A DNA stretch of 64,000 nt from Micrococcales bacterium (GTDB lineage: Bacteria > Actinomycetota > Actinomycetes > Actinomycetales > Cellulomonadaceae): assembly GCA_009779195.1 (NCBI GenBank), contig WRET01000002.1, forward strand, positions 1 to 64,000. The letters run 5' to 3'. The notes under the pieces were generated by a model. The model was not told the origin of the DNA. It saw only the letters and a list, made by a program, of their open reading frames with translations, and did no database searches. Shown in pieces: positions 17,303 to 26,405 of the stretch. Each line of letters begins with the position of its first letter. The first letter of the stretch is position 1. The translations under genes and the position numbers were made by a program.

Positions 17303-18265
17303 GTGAACATCATCCGCCCCCGCCGCCTGCGCGCCACCCCCGCGCTGCGCCGCCTGACCGCCGAGACCCACCTGCGCCCGTCCATGCTCACGCTGCCCAT
17401 GTTCGTGCGCGAGGGCCTGACCGAACCGGCGCCGATCGGCTCTATGCCCGGTGTCGTCCAGCACACGTCCGCGACGTTGCGCAAAGCCGCAGTCGAAGCC
17501 GCCGAAGCCGGTGTGGGCGGGATCATGCTCTTCGGCGTGCCCGAACGACGCGACTCGTGCGGCACCGGCGGCGTCGACCCGGACGGGGTCCTGACCCGCG
17601 CCGTGGCCGACGTGGTCTGCGAGGTCGGCGACGCGGTGGTGGTGCAGGCCGACCTGTGCCTCGACGAGTTCACCGACCACGGCCACTGCGGCGTCCTCGA
17701 CGACAGCGGCCAGGTCGACAACGACGCCACCCTCGCGGTCTACGCCCAGATGGCCCGTGTGCTCGCCGACGCCGGGGCACACGTCCTGGGCCTGTCAGGG
17801 ATGATGGACGGCCAGGTCGGCGCCGTACGCGAAGCCCTCGAACGCAACCACTCCGACGTGGTCGTCCTGGCCTACGCCGCCAAGTACGCCAGCGCCTACT
17901 ACGGCCCGTTCCGCGAAGCCGTCGACTCATGCCTGACCGGCGACCGCCGCACCTACCAGATGGACCCAGCGAACCGTCGTGAAGCCATCCGAGAAGTCGG
18001 CCTCGACATCGCCGAAGGCGCCGACATCGTCATGGTCAAACCCGCACTGGGCTACCTAGACATCCTCGCCGACGTCGCCGCCACCTCGACCGTCCCCGTC
18101 TGGGCCTACCAAGTCTCCGGCGAGTACGCCATGGTCGAAGCCGCCGCCGCCAACGGCTGGATCGACCGCCGCCGCGCCATCGAAGAGTCCCTCGTCTCCA
18201 TCGTCCGCGCCGGAGCCGACCACGTCCTGACCTACTGGGCCGCGGAGGTAGCAACCTGGTTGTGA
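17303..18265 (+). CDS. hemB: Porphobilinogen synthase (ALA dehydratase)
   Basis: 320 residues from a GTG with GAGGAGA upstream. Active-site lysines are Lys194 ([13 protein letters not shown]) and Lys246 ([10 protein letters not shown]). The metal-site stretch is Cys119-Leu-Asp121 ... Cys129, with Asp replacing the middle cysteine of the fully zinc-type enzyme, as in several actinobacterial proteins. It condenses two 5-aminolevulinates to porphobilinogen. It ends only six bases before the second structured repeat, which is probably transcribed with it. Confidence 0.95.
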   Translation: MNIIRPRRLRATPALRRLTAETHLRPSMLTLPMFVREGLTEPAPIGSMPGVVQHTSATLRKAAVEAAEAGVGGIMLFGVPERRDSCGTGGVDPDGVLTRAVADVVCEVGDAVVVQADLCLDEFTDHGHCGVLDDSGQVDNDATLAVYAQMARVLADAGAHVLGLSGMMDGQVGAVREALERNHSDVVVLAYAAKYASAYYGPFREAVDSCLTGDRRTYQMDPANRREAIREVGLDIAEGADIVMVKPALGYLDILADVAATSTVPVWAYQVSGEYAMVEAAAANGWIDRRRAIEESLVSIVRAGADHVLTYWAAEVATWL

Positions 18266-18270
18266 GGGGT

Positions 18271-18491
18271 GCTGTTGGTTGGGCTGGGTCGCGGGTCGGT
18301 GCTGTTGGTTGGGCTGGGTCGCGGGTCGGGGTGTCTGGCCGCCACGCAGTCCCCCGACCGACTGCGTCGGTCTTCCCGCCAAACCCGATGCCAGCGCGGC
18401 GGCCAGACACCCCGACCCGCTAGTAGGTCCCACACCCCGGTTGGGGGGAAGGTCTTGTGGACGGCTCGTCCGGCTGCGCCGGACGTCGGCC
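18271..18491. repeat. Covarying structured element, copy 2
   Basis: Starts with a 30-bp direct repeat (18271-18300 and 18301-18330; GCTGTTGGTTGGGCTGGGTC...), then a 25-bp inverted repeat (18321-18345 with 18396-18420, one A-C mismatch). The 50-nt loop has hairpin GACCGAC-TGC-GTCGGTC and the same TTCCCGCCAAACCCGATGCC tract as copy 1. Hairpins at 18435-18446 and 18468-18484 follow. It occupies the space just after hemB. Confidence 0.85.
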
Positions 18492-18493
18492 GA

Positions 18494-18531
18494 GACAATG
18501 GGGACGGTTCCTATGTCTTGCCTGGTCAGCC
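18494..18531 (+). repeat. REP half-element left of toxin-antitoxin locus (duplicate 1)
   Basis: GACAATGGGGACGGTTCC followed by TATGTCTTGCCTGGTCAGCC. It starts three bases after the structured element. Its inverted partner is at 19625-19660. It is the leading end of a 172-bp segment repeated 199 bp further on. Confidence 0.8.
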
Positions 18532-18571
18532 TTGTATTTTGGGGCCGTCGGCTGAGCGCCGAACTGGCTCG

Positions 18572-18665
18572 TCAGGGGGCCGACGCCGCCTGGGCGAGGG
18601 TGATCTCGACGCGTCGGCCGGCGACCGTGGCGGTGATGGCCACGTCCTGGGCGCCAGCGGCTTCG
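18572..18665 (-). pseudogene. Duplicated 3' fragment of the antitoxin gene
   Basis: The segment 18494-18665 is a near-identical copy of 18693-18864, with the same length and a 199-bp offset. It includes the last about 94 bp of the antitoxin gene with its stop codon plus the REP half beyond it. No start or helix-turn-helix region is included, so it is a dead fragment left by tandem duplication. Confidence 0.85.
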
Positions 18666-18692
18666 GATGCCGCCGGACAATGCGTGCCGCCG

Positions 18693-18730
18693 GACAATGG
18701 GGACGGTTCCTATGTCTTGCCTGGTCAGCC
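18693..18730 (+). repeat. REP half-element left of toxin-antitoxin locus (duplicate 2)
   Basis: Second copy of GACAATGGGGACGGTTCC plus flank, 40 bp beyond the antitoxin stop codon. Between the two duplicates, CCGCCGGACAATG occurs twice in close succession, a likely slippage point. Confidence 0.8.
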
Positions 18731-18770
18731 ATGTATTTTGGGGCCGCTGGCTGAGCGTCGAACTGGCTCG

Positions 18771-19133
18771 TCAGGGGGCCGATGCCGCTTGGGCGAGGGT
18801 GATCTCGACGCGTCGGCCGGCGACCGTGGCGGTGATGGCCACGTCCTGGGCGCCAGCGGCTTCGAGGTAGGCCCGCAGGGTCGAGTAGAGCATGTCTGGT
18901 GCTCGTTCGGTCCGCGAGACGTTGCCTTGGGGCTTTCCCAGGCGCTGGGCGATCTCGGCCTGGGTGAGGTGCCCGGCCTCGCGCACCGCTGCCAGATGCA
19001 TCCGGTACGCGCGGTTGTCCGCGTCGGCGCGCTCACGCATCTCGGCGATGAACGCGCGGTCTTCGTCGCTCAGCGCATCCCACCGGGCCTGGATCTGTGC
19101 AGAGCGGTCGGTGAACCGCAGGTTCTTGGTCAT
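18771..19133 (-). CDS. HigA-like XRE antitoxin
   Basis: 120 residues. A helix-turn-helix lies at about 50-80 (LTQAEIAQRLGKPQGNVSRTE), after a helical N terminus (MTKNLRFTDRSAQIQARW). The last 30 residues (AITATVAGRRVEITLAQA) form a short beta segment as in HigA2-type antitoxins. It overlaps the toxin gene by 4 bp and is encoded after it, the HigBA order. It should neutralise the toxin and repress the shared promoter. Its 3' end has been duplicated downstream together with a REP half. Confidence 0.85.
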   Translation of the reverse strand: MTKNLRFTDRSAQIQARWDALSDEDRAFIAEMRERADADNRAYRMHLAAVREAGHLTQAEIAQRLGKPQGNVSRTERAPDMLYSTLRAYLEAAGAQDVAITATVAGRRVEITLAQAASAP

Positions 19134-19525
19134 CGCTCCTCAGCCTCCCTCTGGTGCAGGTACTTGTCGATGAGTTGGTCGGCCCTGGTGCCGACCGACG
19201 AATAAAACACGTCGCCCATCTGGGCTTTGTCGTTGGCGAACAGGGCGACCACGACGTGGTCACGATCCGCGAACCACACGATCGTGCGTACTGCCTTGCC
19301 TTCGACGTACGGGTGCGACAGCCGCCAGACGAGGTGGTCGCGCGACTGTTGGACCGGCTTCAACTCTGCCGACTCCTCGACCGGCTCGCTGTCGAGACCT
19401 TGAAGGACGCGCAACTGGAGCATGACCATCCGGCGGGTGAACGCTGCGTCCGCATCTCCCGCCTCGACCTGCTCGTCGAGACGGTTGAGCATCTGTTCAA
19501 ACTCGTCGGTCCAGTCGATCAGCAC
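19130..19525 (-). CDS. HigB/RelE-like toxin
   Basis: 131 residues. The C-terminal half has the RelE/ParE-fold pattern of the gp49/HigB branch: VWRLSHPYVEGKAVRTIVWFADRD and VVALFANDKAQMGDVFY; the DKAQ-like lysine and arginines fit a ribosome-dependent mRNA interferase. It is longer than typical HigB by an acidic N-terminal helix. Start is GTG with no ribosome site; a TATGCT hexamer about ten bases upstream suggests a leaderless message. The gene pair lies between hemB and hemL and is bounded by inverted REP halves. Confidence 0.8.
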   Translation of the reverse strand: MLIDWTDEFEQMLNRLDEQVEAGDADAAFTRRMVMLQLRVLQGLDSEPVEESAELKPVQQSRDHLVWRLSHPYVEGKAVRTIVWFADRDHVVVALFANDKAQMGDVFYSSVGTRADQLIDKYLHQREAEER

Positions 19526-19535
19526 AGCACTAGCA

Positions 19536-19549
19536 TATCATTGATGATA
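19536..19549 (-). promoter_or_regulatory. Probable toxin-antitoxin operator
   Basis: TATCAT-TG-ATGATA, a perfect 6-2-6 inverted repeat 11 bp upstream of the toxin start and overlapping the expected promoter. HigA-type antitoxins bind palindromes of this kind. The assignment is by position and symmetry. Confidence 0.55.
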
Positions 19550-19624
19550 CGTCTCGGCGCCAGCCCACAAGGTTCGGCGACGTGACCTCCCGGACCGTCC
19601 TTCCCGACGGCGATGCGGCGCGCT

Positions 19625-19660
19625 GGCCAGGCAGGACAGAGGAACCGTCCCCGTTGTCTC
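19625..19660 (-). repeat. REP half-element right of toxin-antitoxin locus
   Basis: GGCCAGGCAGGACAGAGGAACC followed by GTCCCCGTTGTCTC-like end; in reverse orientation it matches the REP halves at 18494 and 18693. With them it brackets the toxin-antitoxin pair as a pair of inverted ends. Confidence 0.75.
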
Positions 19661-19721
19661 CCATCGTCTTGGTCGGCCACTATGCTGCCAGGAGCAGCGG
19701 CGCACAGAGACGGAGAACTCC

Positions 19722-21053
19722 ATGGCTGAGACGACCAACGCCCGCGCGTTTGACGACGCCCTGGACGTCATCCCTGGTGGGGTGGACTCTCCAGTCCGGG
19801 CGTTCGGGGCTGTTGGGGGGACACCCAGGTTCCTGGTCAGTGGGCACGGTCCGTACGTGTTTGACGTCGAAGGACGCGAGTACGTGGACCTCGTCGGGTC
19901 TTGGGGTCCGGCGCTGCTCGGTCACGCCCACCCTGACGTCATTGCCGCTGTCGTCGCCCAGGCTGGACGTGGTTTGTCGTTCGGTGCGCCGAGCCCGAAC
20001 GAGGCTGAGCTGGCTGCTGAGATCCGCCGACGCGTGCCTGCCGCCCAGAAGGTGCGTCTGGTTTCTACCGGCACTGAAGCGACGATGACTGCCCTGCGCT
20101 TGGCCCGTGGTGCCACAGGTCGTGATGTGGTCATCAAGTTCGCTGGTTGTTACCACGGGCATGTCGACGCTCTGCTGGCGTCCGCTGGGTCGGGGCTGGC
20201 CACGTTCGCCCTGCCTGGTTCGGCGGGGGTCAGTGCCGCTGTCGCTTCCGAGACGATCGTGTTGCCATACAACGACCTGGACGCTGTGCGCGCCGCCTTC
20301 GCAGCCCACCCTGGCAAGATCGCCGCGGTCATCACCGAAGCCGCCCCGGCGAACATGGCGGTCGTCCCCCCGCACGACGGTTTCAACGCGGGCCTGCGCG
20401 AGATCACCGCCGCCGACGGCGCCCTGCTCATCCTCGACGAGGTCCTCACAGGTTTCCGTGTCTCGCCAGCAGGTTGGTGGGGCCGGGACGCCGGGGCGCA
20501 GAACCCCACCTGGACCCCTGACCTGTTCACCTTCGGCAAGGTCATCGGCGGCGGACTGCCCGTGGCAGCCCTGGGCGGGCGCGCCGACCTCATGGACCTG
20601 CTCACCCCCACCGGCCCGGTCTACCAGGCTGGCACCCTGTCAGGGAACCCCGTGGCCACCGCCGCGGGTCTGGCCACTCTCCGCGCTGCTGACGCCGACG
20701 CCTACGCCCGCGTCGACGGCGCCTCGGCCGCGCTCCAGGCCCTGGTCACCGAAGCCCTCACAGCGGCGGGTGTCGAACATGTCATCCAGAGCGCAGGCAA
20801 CCTGTTCTCCGTCGTCTTCGCCGCCGAACCCGCCCGCGACTGGACGATGATGCAGGCCACCGGCACCTGGCGCTACGCCCCCCTGTTCCACGCCCTCCTC
20901 GACGCTGGTGTCTCCGTCCCCCCCTCGGCCTACGAAGCATGGTTCGTCTCCGCCGCCCACGACGAGACAGCCCTCTCCCGCATCGCCGAAGCCCTCCCCG
21001 CCGCCGCCCAGGCTGCTGCGGAGGCCCAGCCCTCGTCACCGCTGGACGGCTGA
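19722..21053 (+). CDS. hemL: Glutamate-1-semialdehyde 2,1-aminomutase
   Basis: 443 residues from an ATG with GGAGA upstream. Family landmarks are [11 protein letters not shown] near the start, the PLP lysine Lys273 in [14 protein letters not shown] and GTLSGNPVA. It makes 5-aminolevulinate from glutamate-1-semialdehyde, feeding hemB. hemA (glutamyl-tRNA reductase) is not in the window. The toxin-antitoxin cassette separates it from hemB; it has its own upstream region (19661-19721). Its stop codon lies inside the long inverted repeat that follows. Confidence 0.95.
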   Translation: MAETTNARAFDDALDVIPGGVDSPVRAFGAVGGTPRFLVSGHGPYVFDVEGREYVDLVGSWGPALLGHAHPDVIAAVVAQAGRGLSFGAPSPNEAELAAEIRRRVPAAQKVRLVSTGTEATMTALRLARGATGRDVVIKFAGCYHGHVDALLASAGSGLATFALPGSAGVSAAVASETIVLPYNDLDAVRAAFAAHPGKIAAVITEAAPANMAVVPPHDGFNAGLREITAADGALLILDEVLTGFRVSPAGWWGRDAGAQNPTWTPDLFTFGKVIGGGLPVAALGGRADLMDLLTPTGPVYQAGTLSGNPVATAAGLATLRAADADAYARVDGASAALQALVTEALTAAGVEHVIQSAGNLFSVVFAAEPARDWTMMQATGTWRYAPLFHALLDAGVSVPPSAYEAWFVSAAHDETALSRIAEALPAAAQAAAEAQPSSPLDG

Positions 21054-21128
21054 CGAGATCGTTCAGAAATCACGAGATCGTTCACTATTCTGAACGATCT
21101 CGTGATTTCTGAACGATCTCGTCAGCCG
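21047..21128. terminator. 38-bp perfect inverted repeat between hemL and sirtuin
   Basis: Arms 21047-21084 and 21091-21128 are perfect complements with loop CTATTC. Each arm holds the 13-mer ACGAGATCGTTCA twice, so the motif is present four times. It begins at the hemL stop codon and ends 13 bp from the stop of the convergent sirtuin gene. A bidirectional terminator is the simplest reading, but it lacks a T-tract, is AT-rich for this genome, and is unusually long and internally repetitive. Confidence 0.7.
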
Positions 21129-21140
21129 GACACGGAAACC

Positions 21141-21899
21141 TCACGCGGACGATTGCGCGAACAGTTCCGGGACGACGTCTTGGATATCGCCGCGAAGGAC
21201 TGCGTCGGCCTGGTCGTCGTACGGTGTTGGTTCGGCGTTGACGATGATGACCTTGGCGCCGTGCTGCAGGGCGACCGAGACCAGTGACGCGACGGGCTGG
21301 ACGACCAAGGTTGTGCCGATGGCCACCAATAGGTCGCACTCACCAGCGATATCGAAGGCCCGGTCCAGCAGCTGACCGTCCAGGCTCTCGCCGAACAAGA
21401 TCACGGTGGCACGGGTGATACCGCCGCACCCGGGGCAGTCGGGGTCGTCTTCCCCGGCCTCTAGCCGGGCCAGCTGGTCAGCCATCGGGCCCGATGCCGC
21501 ACAGCTCTCGCAGCGCCAGCGACGTGCGTTGCCGTGCATCTCCAGCACCGTCTCGGGGCTGTTCCCGGCGACCAGGTGCAGCCCGTCGGTGTTCTGGGTG
21601 ACGATTCCCAGGAGCCGGCCCGTGGCCTCCAGGTCCACCAGTGCCCGGTGCGCGGGGGTCGGGTCGGGGGACAGCTGGTGCGTCCCGTCACGCCGTTGCC
21701 AGGCCAGCTTGCGCACCTGAGGATCGTGCAGGTAGTCGAGCAGGTTCGAGACCCGTTCAGCCGCCGGGTCCTTCGTCCACACCCCTTGCGGGCCGCGGAA
21801 GTCCGGGATCCCTGCCGCTGTCGACATCCCCGCGCCGCTCAGCACGACGATCCGCTCGGCACCAGCAACCAGCGTCTTCGCTACGGCGACATCACCCAT
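21141..21899 (-). CDS. NAD-dependent protein deacylase (sirtuin)
   Basis: 252 residues, bacterial Sir2 size. NAD site GAGMSTAAGIPDFRG (from 22), TQNTDGLH, catalytic His122 in EMHGN, and four zinc cysteines Cys130, Cys133, Cys155 and Cys158. It removes acyl groups from lysines (for example on acetyl-CoA synthetase in other bacteria). Arg/Tyr positions that mark desuccinylases (class III) are not obvious, so deacetylase is more likely. The gene is convergent with hemL and divergent from the membrane protein. Confidence 0.92.
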   Translation of the reverse strand: MGDVAVAKTLVAGAERIVVLSGAGMSTAAGIPDFRGPQGVWTKDPAAERVSNLLDYLHDPQVRKLAWQRRDGTHQLSPDPTPAHRALVDLEATGRLLGIVTQNTDGLHLVAGNSPETVLEMHGNARRWRCESCAASGPMADQLARLEAGEDDPDCPGCGGITRATVILFGESLDGQLLDRAFDIAGECDLLVAIGTTLVVQPVASLVSVALQHGAKVIIVNAEPTPYDDQADAVLRGDIQDVVPELFAQSSA

Positions 21900-22103
21900 C
21901 GCACTATTGTCCGCTCTCAGCCACCCTCGTCACAGCTGCCCACGCCAGCTCACCGGCCATCGCCAGGCCCAGCGGCCACAGGTTCCTGGGCGAATCGTGA
22001 CAACACGTGTCAAGAGTTGATGGTCGCGATCGTTCGGTGTTGGTGTTGGGGTGTTGTTGGGTGGGGCCTGGCCAGTAGGGCAAGGGGTTCGTAGGCTGGG
22101 CGG

Positions 22104-24257
22104 GTGCGTCGCAGTGCTGTGCTCGTCGGCCTGGTCGTCGGGCTCGGCTGTGTGCTGGCCCCGGCGGGTGCCGCACGGGCAGAACCAGAGGCCGACCGGC
22201 CCGTGGTGGTGGTCGGCACCGCTGGCGTGCGCTGGTCGGACGTGTCGGCTGAGGTGACGCCCACGTTGCGGCTGCTGGGGGACACCTGGAGCGCGGGGAA
22301 CGCGGCCGTGCGTTCGGTGCGTCAGGTGACCTGCCCGGCGGACGGGTGGTTGGCGGTGTCGGCGGGGGCCAGGGCCGCAGATTTCGTCCACGACGACGGG
22401 TGCCGCGAACTGGAAGCACCGGTGGACCAGCTGGTCCCCGGGTGGGACGACTATGTCGAGGCTTCGCACAGGTCCAGGTACCACGCGGTACCTGGCAGCC
22501 TGGGTGAGGCTCTGACGGCCGCGCAGATCACGGCGCTGGGGATAGGGCCAGGAGCGGCCGTGGCCCTGGCTGGCGCAGACGGGACCCTGGCAGGGCCGTG
22601 GACGGACCGGCCCGACGACCCCGAACAGCTGACGACGCTGGTCGCCGACGCGTTGGAGGCTGGTACCACGCTGGTCGTCGTCGACCTGGGTGCGGTACGC
22701 GAGGGGCACCGGTCGCTGCCCGACGTGGACCAGGGGCTGGCTGCGGTCCTCGCGGGCGCCGGGACAGCTGATGTCGTGGTGGTGTCGCTGGCTGACCGGG
22801 GCGACCAGTCGCAGATGCAGCTGGTGGTCGCCGGGAGTCCCGGGGTGGACGAACCTGGGCTGCTCACGTCGGCCTCGACCCGGCAGGCCGGGTTGGTGCT
22901 GGGGATCGACGTCACCGCGACCGTGCTGGACCGGCTCGGTGTCGACCAGCCGAGCGCGATGCTCGGCACACCGTTCAGGACCGTGCCGTCGGGCAGCGCG
23001 TCCGACAGCCTGGTCGACGACGCCCACCAGGCAGCCGTGGCCCGTCCTTTGGTCCCGCAGTTCTACCTGGGTCTCGTGGTGGTCAACCTCGTGTTCTTCG
23101 CGGTGGTGTGGTTCGGCCTGGCCCGGTCACCGACCTACCGGGTCGACCAGCGCCGACGACGGCTGGTGCTGCGCTGGCTGACCGTGACGGGCCTGATGAC
23201 CGCAGCACTGCCGGTGGCCCTCCTGGTGGCGAACGTGGTGCCGTGGTGGCGCACCGGCGTCCCCCCGCTGACTTTGGTGGGCTGCGCCTTGGTGGTCGCA
23301 GCGGCGGTCGTCGCGGTGGCTCTGGTCGGTCCGTGGCGTCGGTGCGCGCTCGGCCCCGCTGCGCTGGTCGCTGGTCTGAGCGCCGCGGTGATCGTCGTCG
23401 ACGTGCTCACCGGGTCCCGGGTGCAGCTGTCCGCGGTGTTCGGTTCCTCGGCCCTGGTCGCCGGACGGTTCTACGGGTTCAACAACAGGATGTTCGCCCT
23501 GGCCACAGCGGGAACACTGCTGCTGGTCAGCGCGCTGGTCGTCCCCTTGGTGCGCACTGGGCGGCGCCGGTCGGCCGCGGCGGTGGCCGCGGTGGCAGGG
23601 GTGGGGCTGACCATCGTCGACGGGACCCCGGGCCTGGGCACAGACTTCGGCGGGCCGCCAGCCCTCGTCCCGGCGTTCACGGTGTTCGTCTTGCTGCTGG
23701 CAGGGGCGAGGATCACCTGGCGGCGCACCGGTGCGGTGCTGGCCGGTGCGGTGGGTGTCACCGTGGCTTTCGCCGTGCTGGACTGGTTGCGCCCCGCCGA
23801 CCGGCGCACCCACCTCGGGTCGTTCGTGCAGGCGGTCGTCGACGGCGAGTGGCCACAGGTGGTCGCCCGCAACGCGTCAGCGAACCTGCACGCCCTCAAC
23901 AACAGCCTCTGGTTGACCCTGCTCGCCATCGCCGGTTTCGCGCTCGGTGCGGCCCTGCTGGTCAAACCGGTCAAACGCCTGCTGGCCTCTCCCGACGGCG
24001 GCCGGTACGCCTGGTTGTCCGACGGCGCACCACTAGCCAGCCTGGCCGACGAGGTCCCTACCCTCGTGCCGTTCCTGGTCGCCGGCTCCACAGCGATGCT
24101 CATCGGTTTCGCCATGAACGACTCAGGTATCGCCATCCCCGCGTCAGGCCTGGGCCTGGTCGTCCCCCTGCTCGTCGCGACCTACGCCCACTGGATGGCC
24201 ACCGCACAACACCCCGAACCGGCCATGACCAGGAGCGACACCGCCGAGCGCGGATGA
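22104..24257 (+). CDS. Large membrane protein with alkaline-phosphatase-like extracellular domain
   Basis: 717 residues from a GTG. A signal sequence (ending near ARA) leads to an extracellular domain of about 290 residues; PVVVVGTAGVRWSDV, VVVVSLADRGDQSQM and the shape suggest the alkaline-phosphatase-like fold without its metal ligands being clear. About eleven membrane helices follow (from 310), including FYGFNNRMFALA and GTPGLGTDFGG, short conserved-looking loops. Proteins of this layout occur in actinobacteria without a known role. A GC-rich hairpin at 24275-24301 follows. Confidence 0.65.
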   Translation: MRRSAVLVGLVVGLGCVLAPAGAARAEPEADRPVVVVGTAGVRWSDVSAEVTPTLRLLGDTWSAGNAAVRSVRQVTCPADGWLAVSAGARAADFVHDDGCRELEAPVDQLVPGWDDYVEASHRSRYHAVPGSLGEALTAAQITALGIGPGAAVALAGADGTLAGPWTDRPDDPEQLTTLVADALEAGTTLVVVDLGAVREGHRSLPDVDQGLAAVLAGAGTADVVVVSLADRGDQSQMQLVVAGSPGVDEPGLLTSASTRQAGLVLGIDVTATVLDRLGVDQPSAMLGTPFRTVPSGSASDSLVDDAHQAAVARPLVPQFYLGLVVVNLVFFAVVWFGLARSPTYRVDQRRRRLVLRWLTVTGLMTAALPVALLVANVVPWWRTGVPPLTLVGCALVVAAAVVAVALVGPWRRCALGPAALVAGLSAAVIVVDVLTGSRVQLSAVFGSSALVAGRFYGFNNRMFALATAGTLLLVSALVVPLVRTGRRRSAAAVAAVAGVGLTIVDGTPGLGTDFGGPPALVPAFTVFVLLLAGARITWRRTGAVLAGAVGVTVAFAVLDWLRPADRRTHLGSFVQAVVDGEWPQVVARNASANLHALNNSLWLTLLAIAGFALGAALLVKPVKRLLASPDGGRYAWLSDGAPLASLADEVPTLVPFLVAGSTAMLIGFAMNDSGIAIPASGLGLVVPLLVATYAHWMATAQHPEPAMTRSDTAERG

Positions 24258-24274
24258 CGAACCCGCTGGGCCAC

Positions 24275-24301
24275 GGGCGAGCGGCGGGCGGCCGCTCGCC
24301 C
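24275..24301 (+). terminator. GC-rich hairpin after the membrane protein
   Basis: GGGCGAGCGGC-GGGCG-GCCGCTCGCCC, an 11-bp perfect stem 17 bp after the stop codon. It lies between converging genes and has no T-tract. Confidence 0.6.
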
Positions 24302-24341
24302 CGACGGGTCAGCAGTCAGCCCGTAGGCTGCACTGGCGCGA

Positions 24342-24983
24342 CTACTCCATCTCCCACACGTACACGCCGTTGTGGTCGTATTTCACGCCGGAGACGGTTG
24401 ACTCCGGAGTGACGAGAAAGATCGTGCAGCCCGTGAACGTCTCACCGTTCTCGAAATCGTCAAAACCGCCGGTAGGCTTGGGGCACTTGTCGAATTTTGC
24501 CAGGCCAGTAAAAATCTCCATCTGCTTCACGTTGCCGGATGACTGCAATGAGAAATTTTTGGTGAAAGACGACGCTATCCCAACGTAGGCATTAGTATGC
24601 CCTTCCCCACTGACCTTGGTGATTGTAAAATGGACGAAGTAGGGGGTCATTGTTGCATTCTCCCCAGTGAGGTCGAAGTCATCGAGATCAGACGCCTCAC
24701 CCTGCTCGATCGCGGTGACAGTCATCGCGGCGGAACGCATGAAGTACTGTTCTTTTTCGCCGTCCTTGTCGCCGAGGAGCGGGATGGTCGCAGTTTCTCC
24801 GACCTTGAGCACGGTGCCTGAGGGGGTCATGTCTGCCTCATTGACCGAGTCGTCGTAGGGGTGCTTCCCGGAACCGTTGATGCCAGCGTCGTCGATGATG
24901 GAGTCGAGCGCGTCGCAACCGCTGAACACGAGCGCTGATGCGACAGCGAGGAGCGCGAACGGGCGCATTTTTCTGCTCATCAT
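24342..24983 (-). CDS. Secreted lipoprotein of unknown function (DUF4352-like outline)
   Basis: 213 residues from the ATG pair at 24983 (MMSRKMRPF) with a GGA-rich ribosome site. Lipobox VFSGC. The mature part is predicted all-beta, with GETATIPLLGDKDGE near its start, two cysteines (KCPK, GCTIF) that could form a disulfide, and an acidic middle. This resembles DUF4352/immunoglobulin-like telomere-repeat-like lipoproteins, but the match is weak. Its codons are noticeably richer in A/T than the neighbours, and 24984-25265 upstream is also AT-rich, suggesting later acquisition. A longer frame to 25268 is not supported. Confidence 0.6.
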   Translation of the reverse strand: MMSRKMRPFALLAVASALVFSGCDALDSIIDDAGINGSGKHPYDDSVNEADMTPSGTVLKVGETATIPLLGDKDGEKEQYFMRSAAMTVTAIEQGEASDLDDFDLTGENATMTPYFVHFTITKVSGEGHTNAYVGIASSFTKNFSLQSSGNVKQMEIFTGLAKFDKCPKPTGGFDDFENGETFTGCTIFLVTPESTVSGVKYDHNGVYVWEME

Positions 24984-25265
24984 GCTTTCTTCCGTCCTTT
25001 CCCGAGGCGGCCGCCTATTCGCGGGGGCGGCAGTGCCGGCACTGTAGCACATAGGTGACATACCGGACATGGAAACGGTTGAACCAATCCGCACAGACTG
25101 TCCACGCCCCCACGTGCTGCACCACCCACGTTGGCGAGCTGTCGTTAACGGAGATTCCCAGCCTGACGACAACCGGTGGTCCCAGGAATTTCGCGGCGTC
25201 AGCCGGGCGGAGGCTGCGGGAACGGGTCCGGGCCGCGATCGTCGCCGTCGTCGCAGGTAGGACGG

Positions 25266-25310
25266 CACACGTAGGGGCGAGGAGCCTGTGGCTCCTCGCC
25301 CCTACGTGTG
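25266..25310. terminator. 21-bp hairpin after ino1
   Basis: CACACGTAGGGGCGAGGAGCC, loop TGT, and its perfect complement. It lies 11 bp after the ino1 stop on the minus strand and should end the padR-ino1 transcript. Confidence 0.8.
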
Positions 25311-25320
25311 GCTCAGGAGA

Positions 25321-26400
25321 TCAGCGTTCTTCTTCGCCGAGGATGAAGCGTTCGAGCATGGCCCGCCCGGCAGTGTCTTCCATCTGGACCGGGGGGGACT
25401 TCATGAGGTAGGTGGAGGCCGACAGGATCGGGCCGCCGACGCCGCGGTCTTTGGCGATCTTCGCGGCGCGGACCGCGTCGATGATGATTCCGGCGGAGTT
25501 GGGCGAGTCCCAGACCTCGAGCTTGTACTCCAGGTTGAGGGGGACCTCGCCGAAGGCGCGGCCTTCCATACGCACGTAGGCCCACTTGCGGTCGTCGAGC
25601 CAGGCGACGTAGTCCGACGGGCCGATGTGCACGTTGCGCGAACCGAGGTCGTGGGCGAGGTTCGAGGTGACGGCCTGGGTCTTGGAGATCTTCTTGGACT
25701 CCAGGCGCTCACGTTCGAGCATGTTCTTGAAGTCCATGTTGCCGCCGACGTTCAGCTGGTACGTGCGGTCGAGGACAACACCGCGGTCCTCGAACAGACG
25801 GGCCAGGACGCGGTGGGTGATCGTCGCGCCGACCTGGGACTTGATGTCGTCGCCGACGATCGGCACACCAGCGTCTTCGAACTTCTTGGCCCACACCGGG
25901 TCAGAGGCGATGAACACCGGAAGGGCGTTGACCATGGCCACACCTGCGTCGATGCAGCACTGGGCGTAGAACTTGTCGGCGGCCTCTGAGCCGACCGGCA
26001 GGTAGGAGACCAGGACGTCGACCTTGGCCTCTGTGAGGGCACGCACCACGTCGACCGGTTTGGCGTCGGACTCTTCGATGGTCTGGGTGTAGTACTTGCC
26101 CAGGCCGTCGAAGGTGTGCCCGCGCTGCACGACGACACCGGTAGGCGGCACGTCGGCAATCTTGATGGTGTTGTTCTCCGAAGACGCGATGGCCTCGGAA
26201 AGGTCGAACCCGACCTTCTTGGCGTCGACGTCGAACGCGGCGACGAACTCCACGTCACGCACGTGGTACGGGCCGAAGCGGACGTGCATGAGACCGGGCA
26301 CCTGGCTGTCGTCGGGGGCGTCGCGGTAGTACTGCACCCCCTGGACCAGCGACGACGCGCAGTTGCCCACGCCGACGATCGCTACGCGGATGGAAGACAT
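25321..26400 (-). CDS. ino1: Inositol-1-phosphate synthase
   Basis: 359 residues, the short actinobacterial form. N-terminal NAD site [16 protein letters not shown], then [11 protein letters not shown] and the catalytic region [12 protein letters not shown], all typical of MIPS. It converts glucose-6-phosphate to inositol-1-phosphate for phosphatidylinositol and mycothiol. It follows padR on the same strand with a 5-bp gap, the gene order also found in mycobacteria. Confidence 0.95.
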   Translation of the reverse strand: MSSIRVAIVGVGNCASSLVQGVQYYRDAPDDSQVPGLMHVRFGPYHVRDVEFVAAFDVDAKKVGFDLSEAIASSENNTIKIADVPPTGVVVQRGHTFDGLGKYYTQTIEESDAKPVDVVRALTEAKVDVLVSYLPVGSEAADKFYAQCCIDAGVAMVNALPVFIASDPVWAKKFEDAGVPIVGDDIKSQVGATITHRVLARLFEDRGVVLDRTYQLNVGGNMDFKNMLERERLESKKISKTQAVTSNLAHDLGSRNVHIGPSDYVAWLDDRKWAYVRMEGRAFGEVPLNLEYKLEVWDSPNSAGIIIDAVRAAKIAKDRGVGGPILSASTYLMKSPPVQMEDTAGRAMLERFILGEEER

Positions 26401-26405
26401 CCTTC

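Noticed and set aside
18036-18498. Several minus-strand frames over the structured element (for example ending near 18036)
   Set aside because: They arise from the long palindrome and from hemB antisense; the same shadow frames occur over copy 1, which follows from repeated sequence and not from coding.
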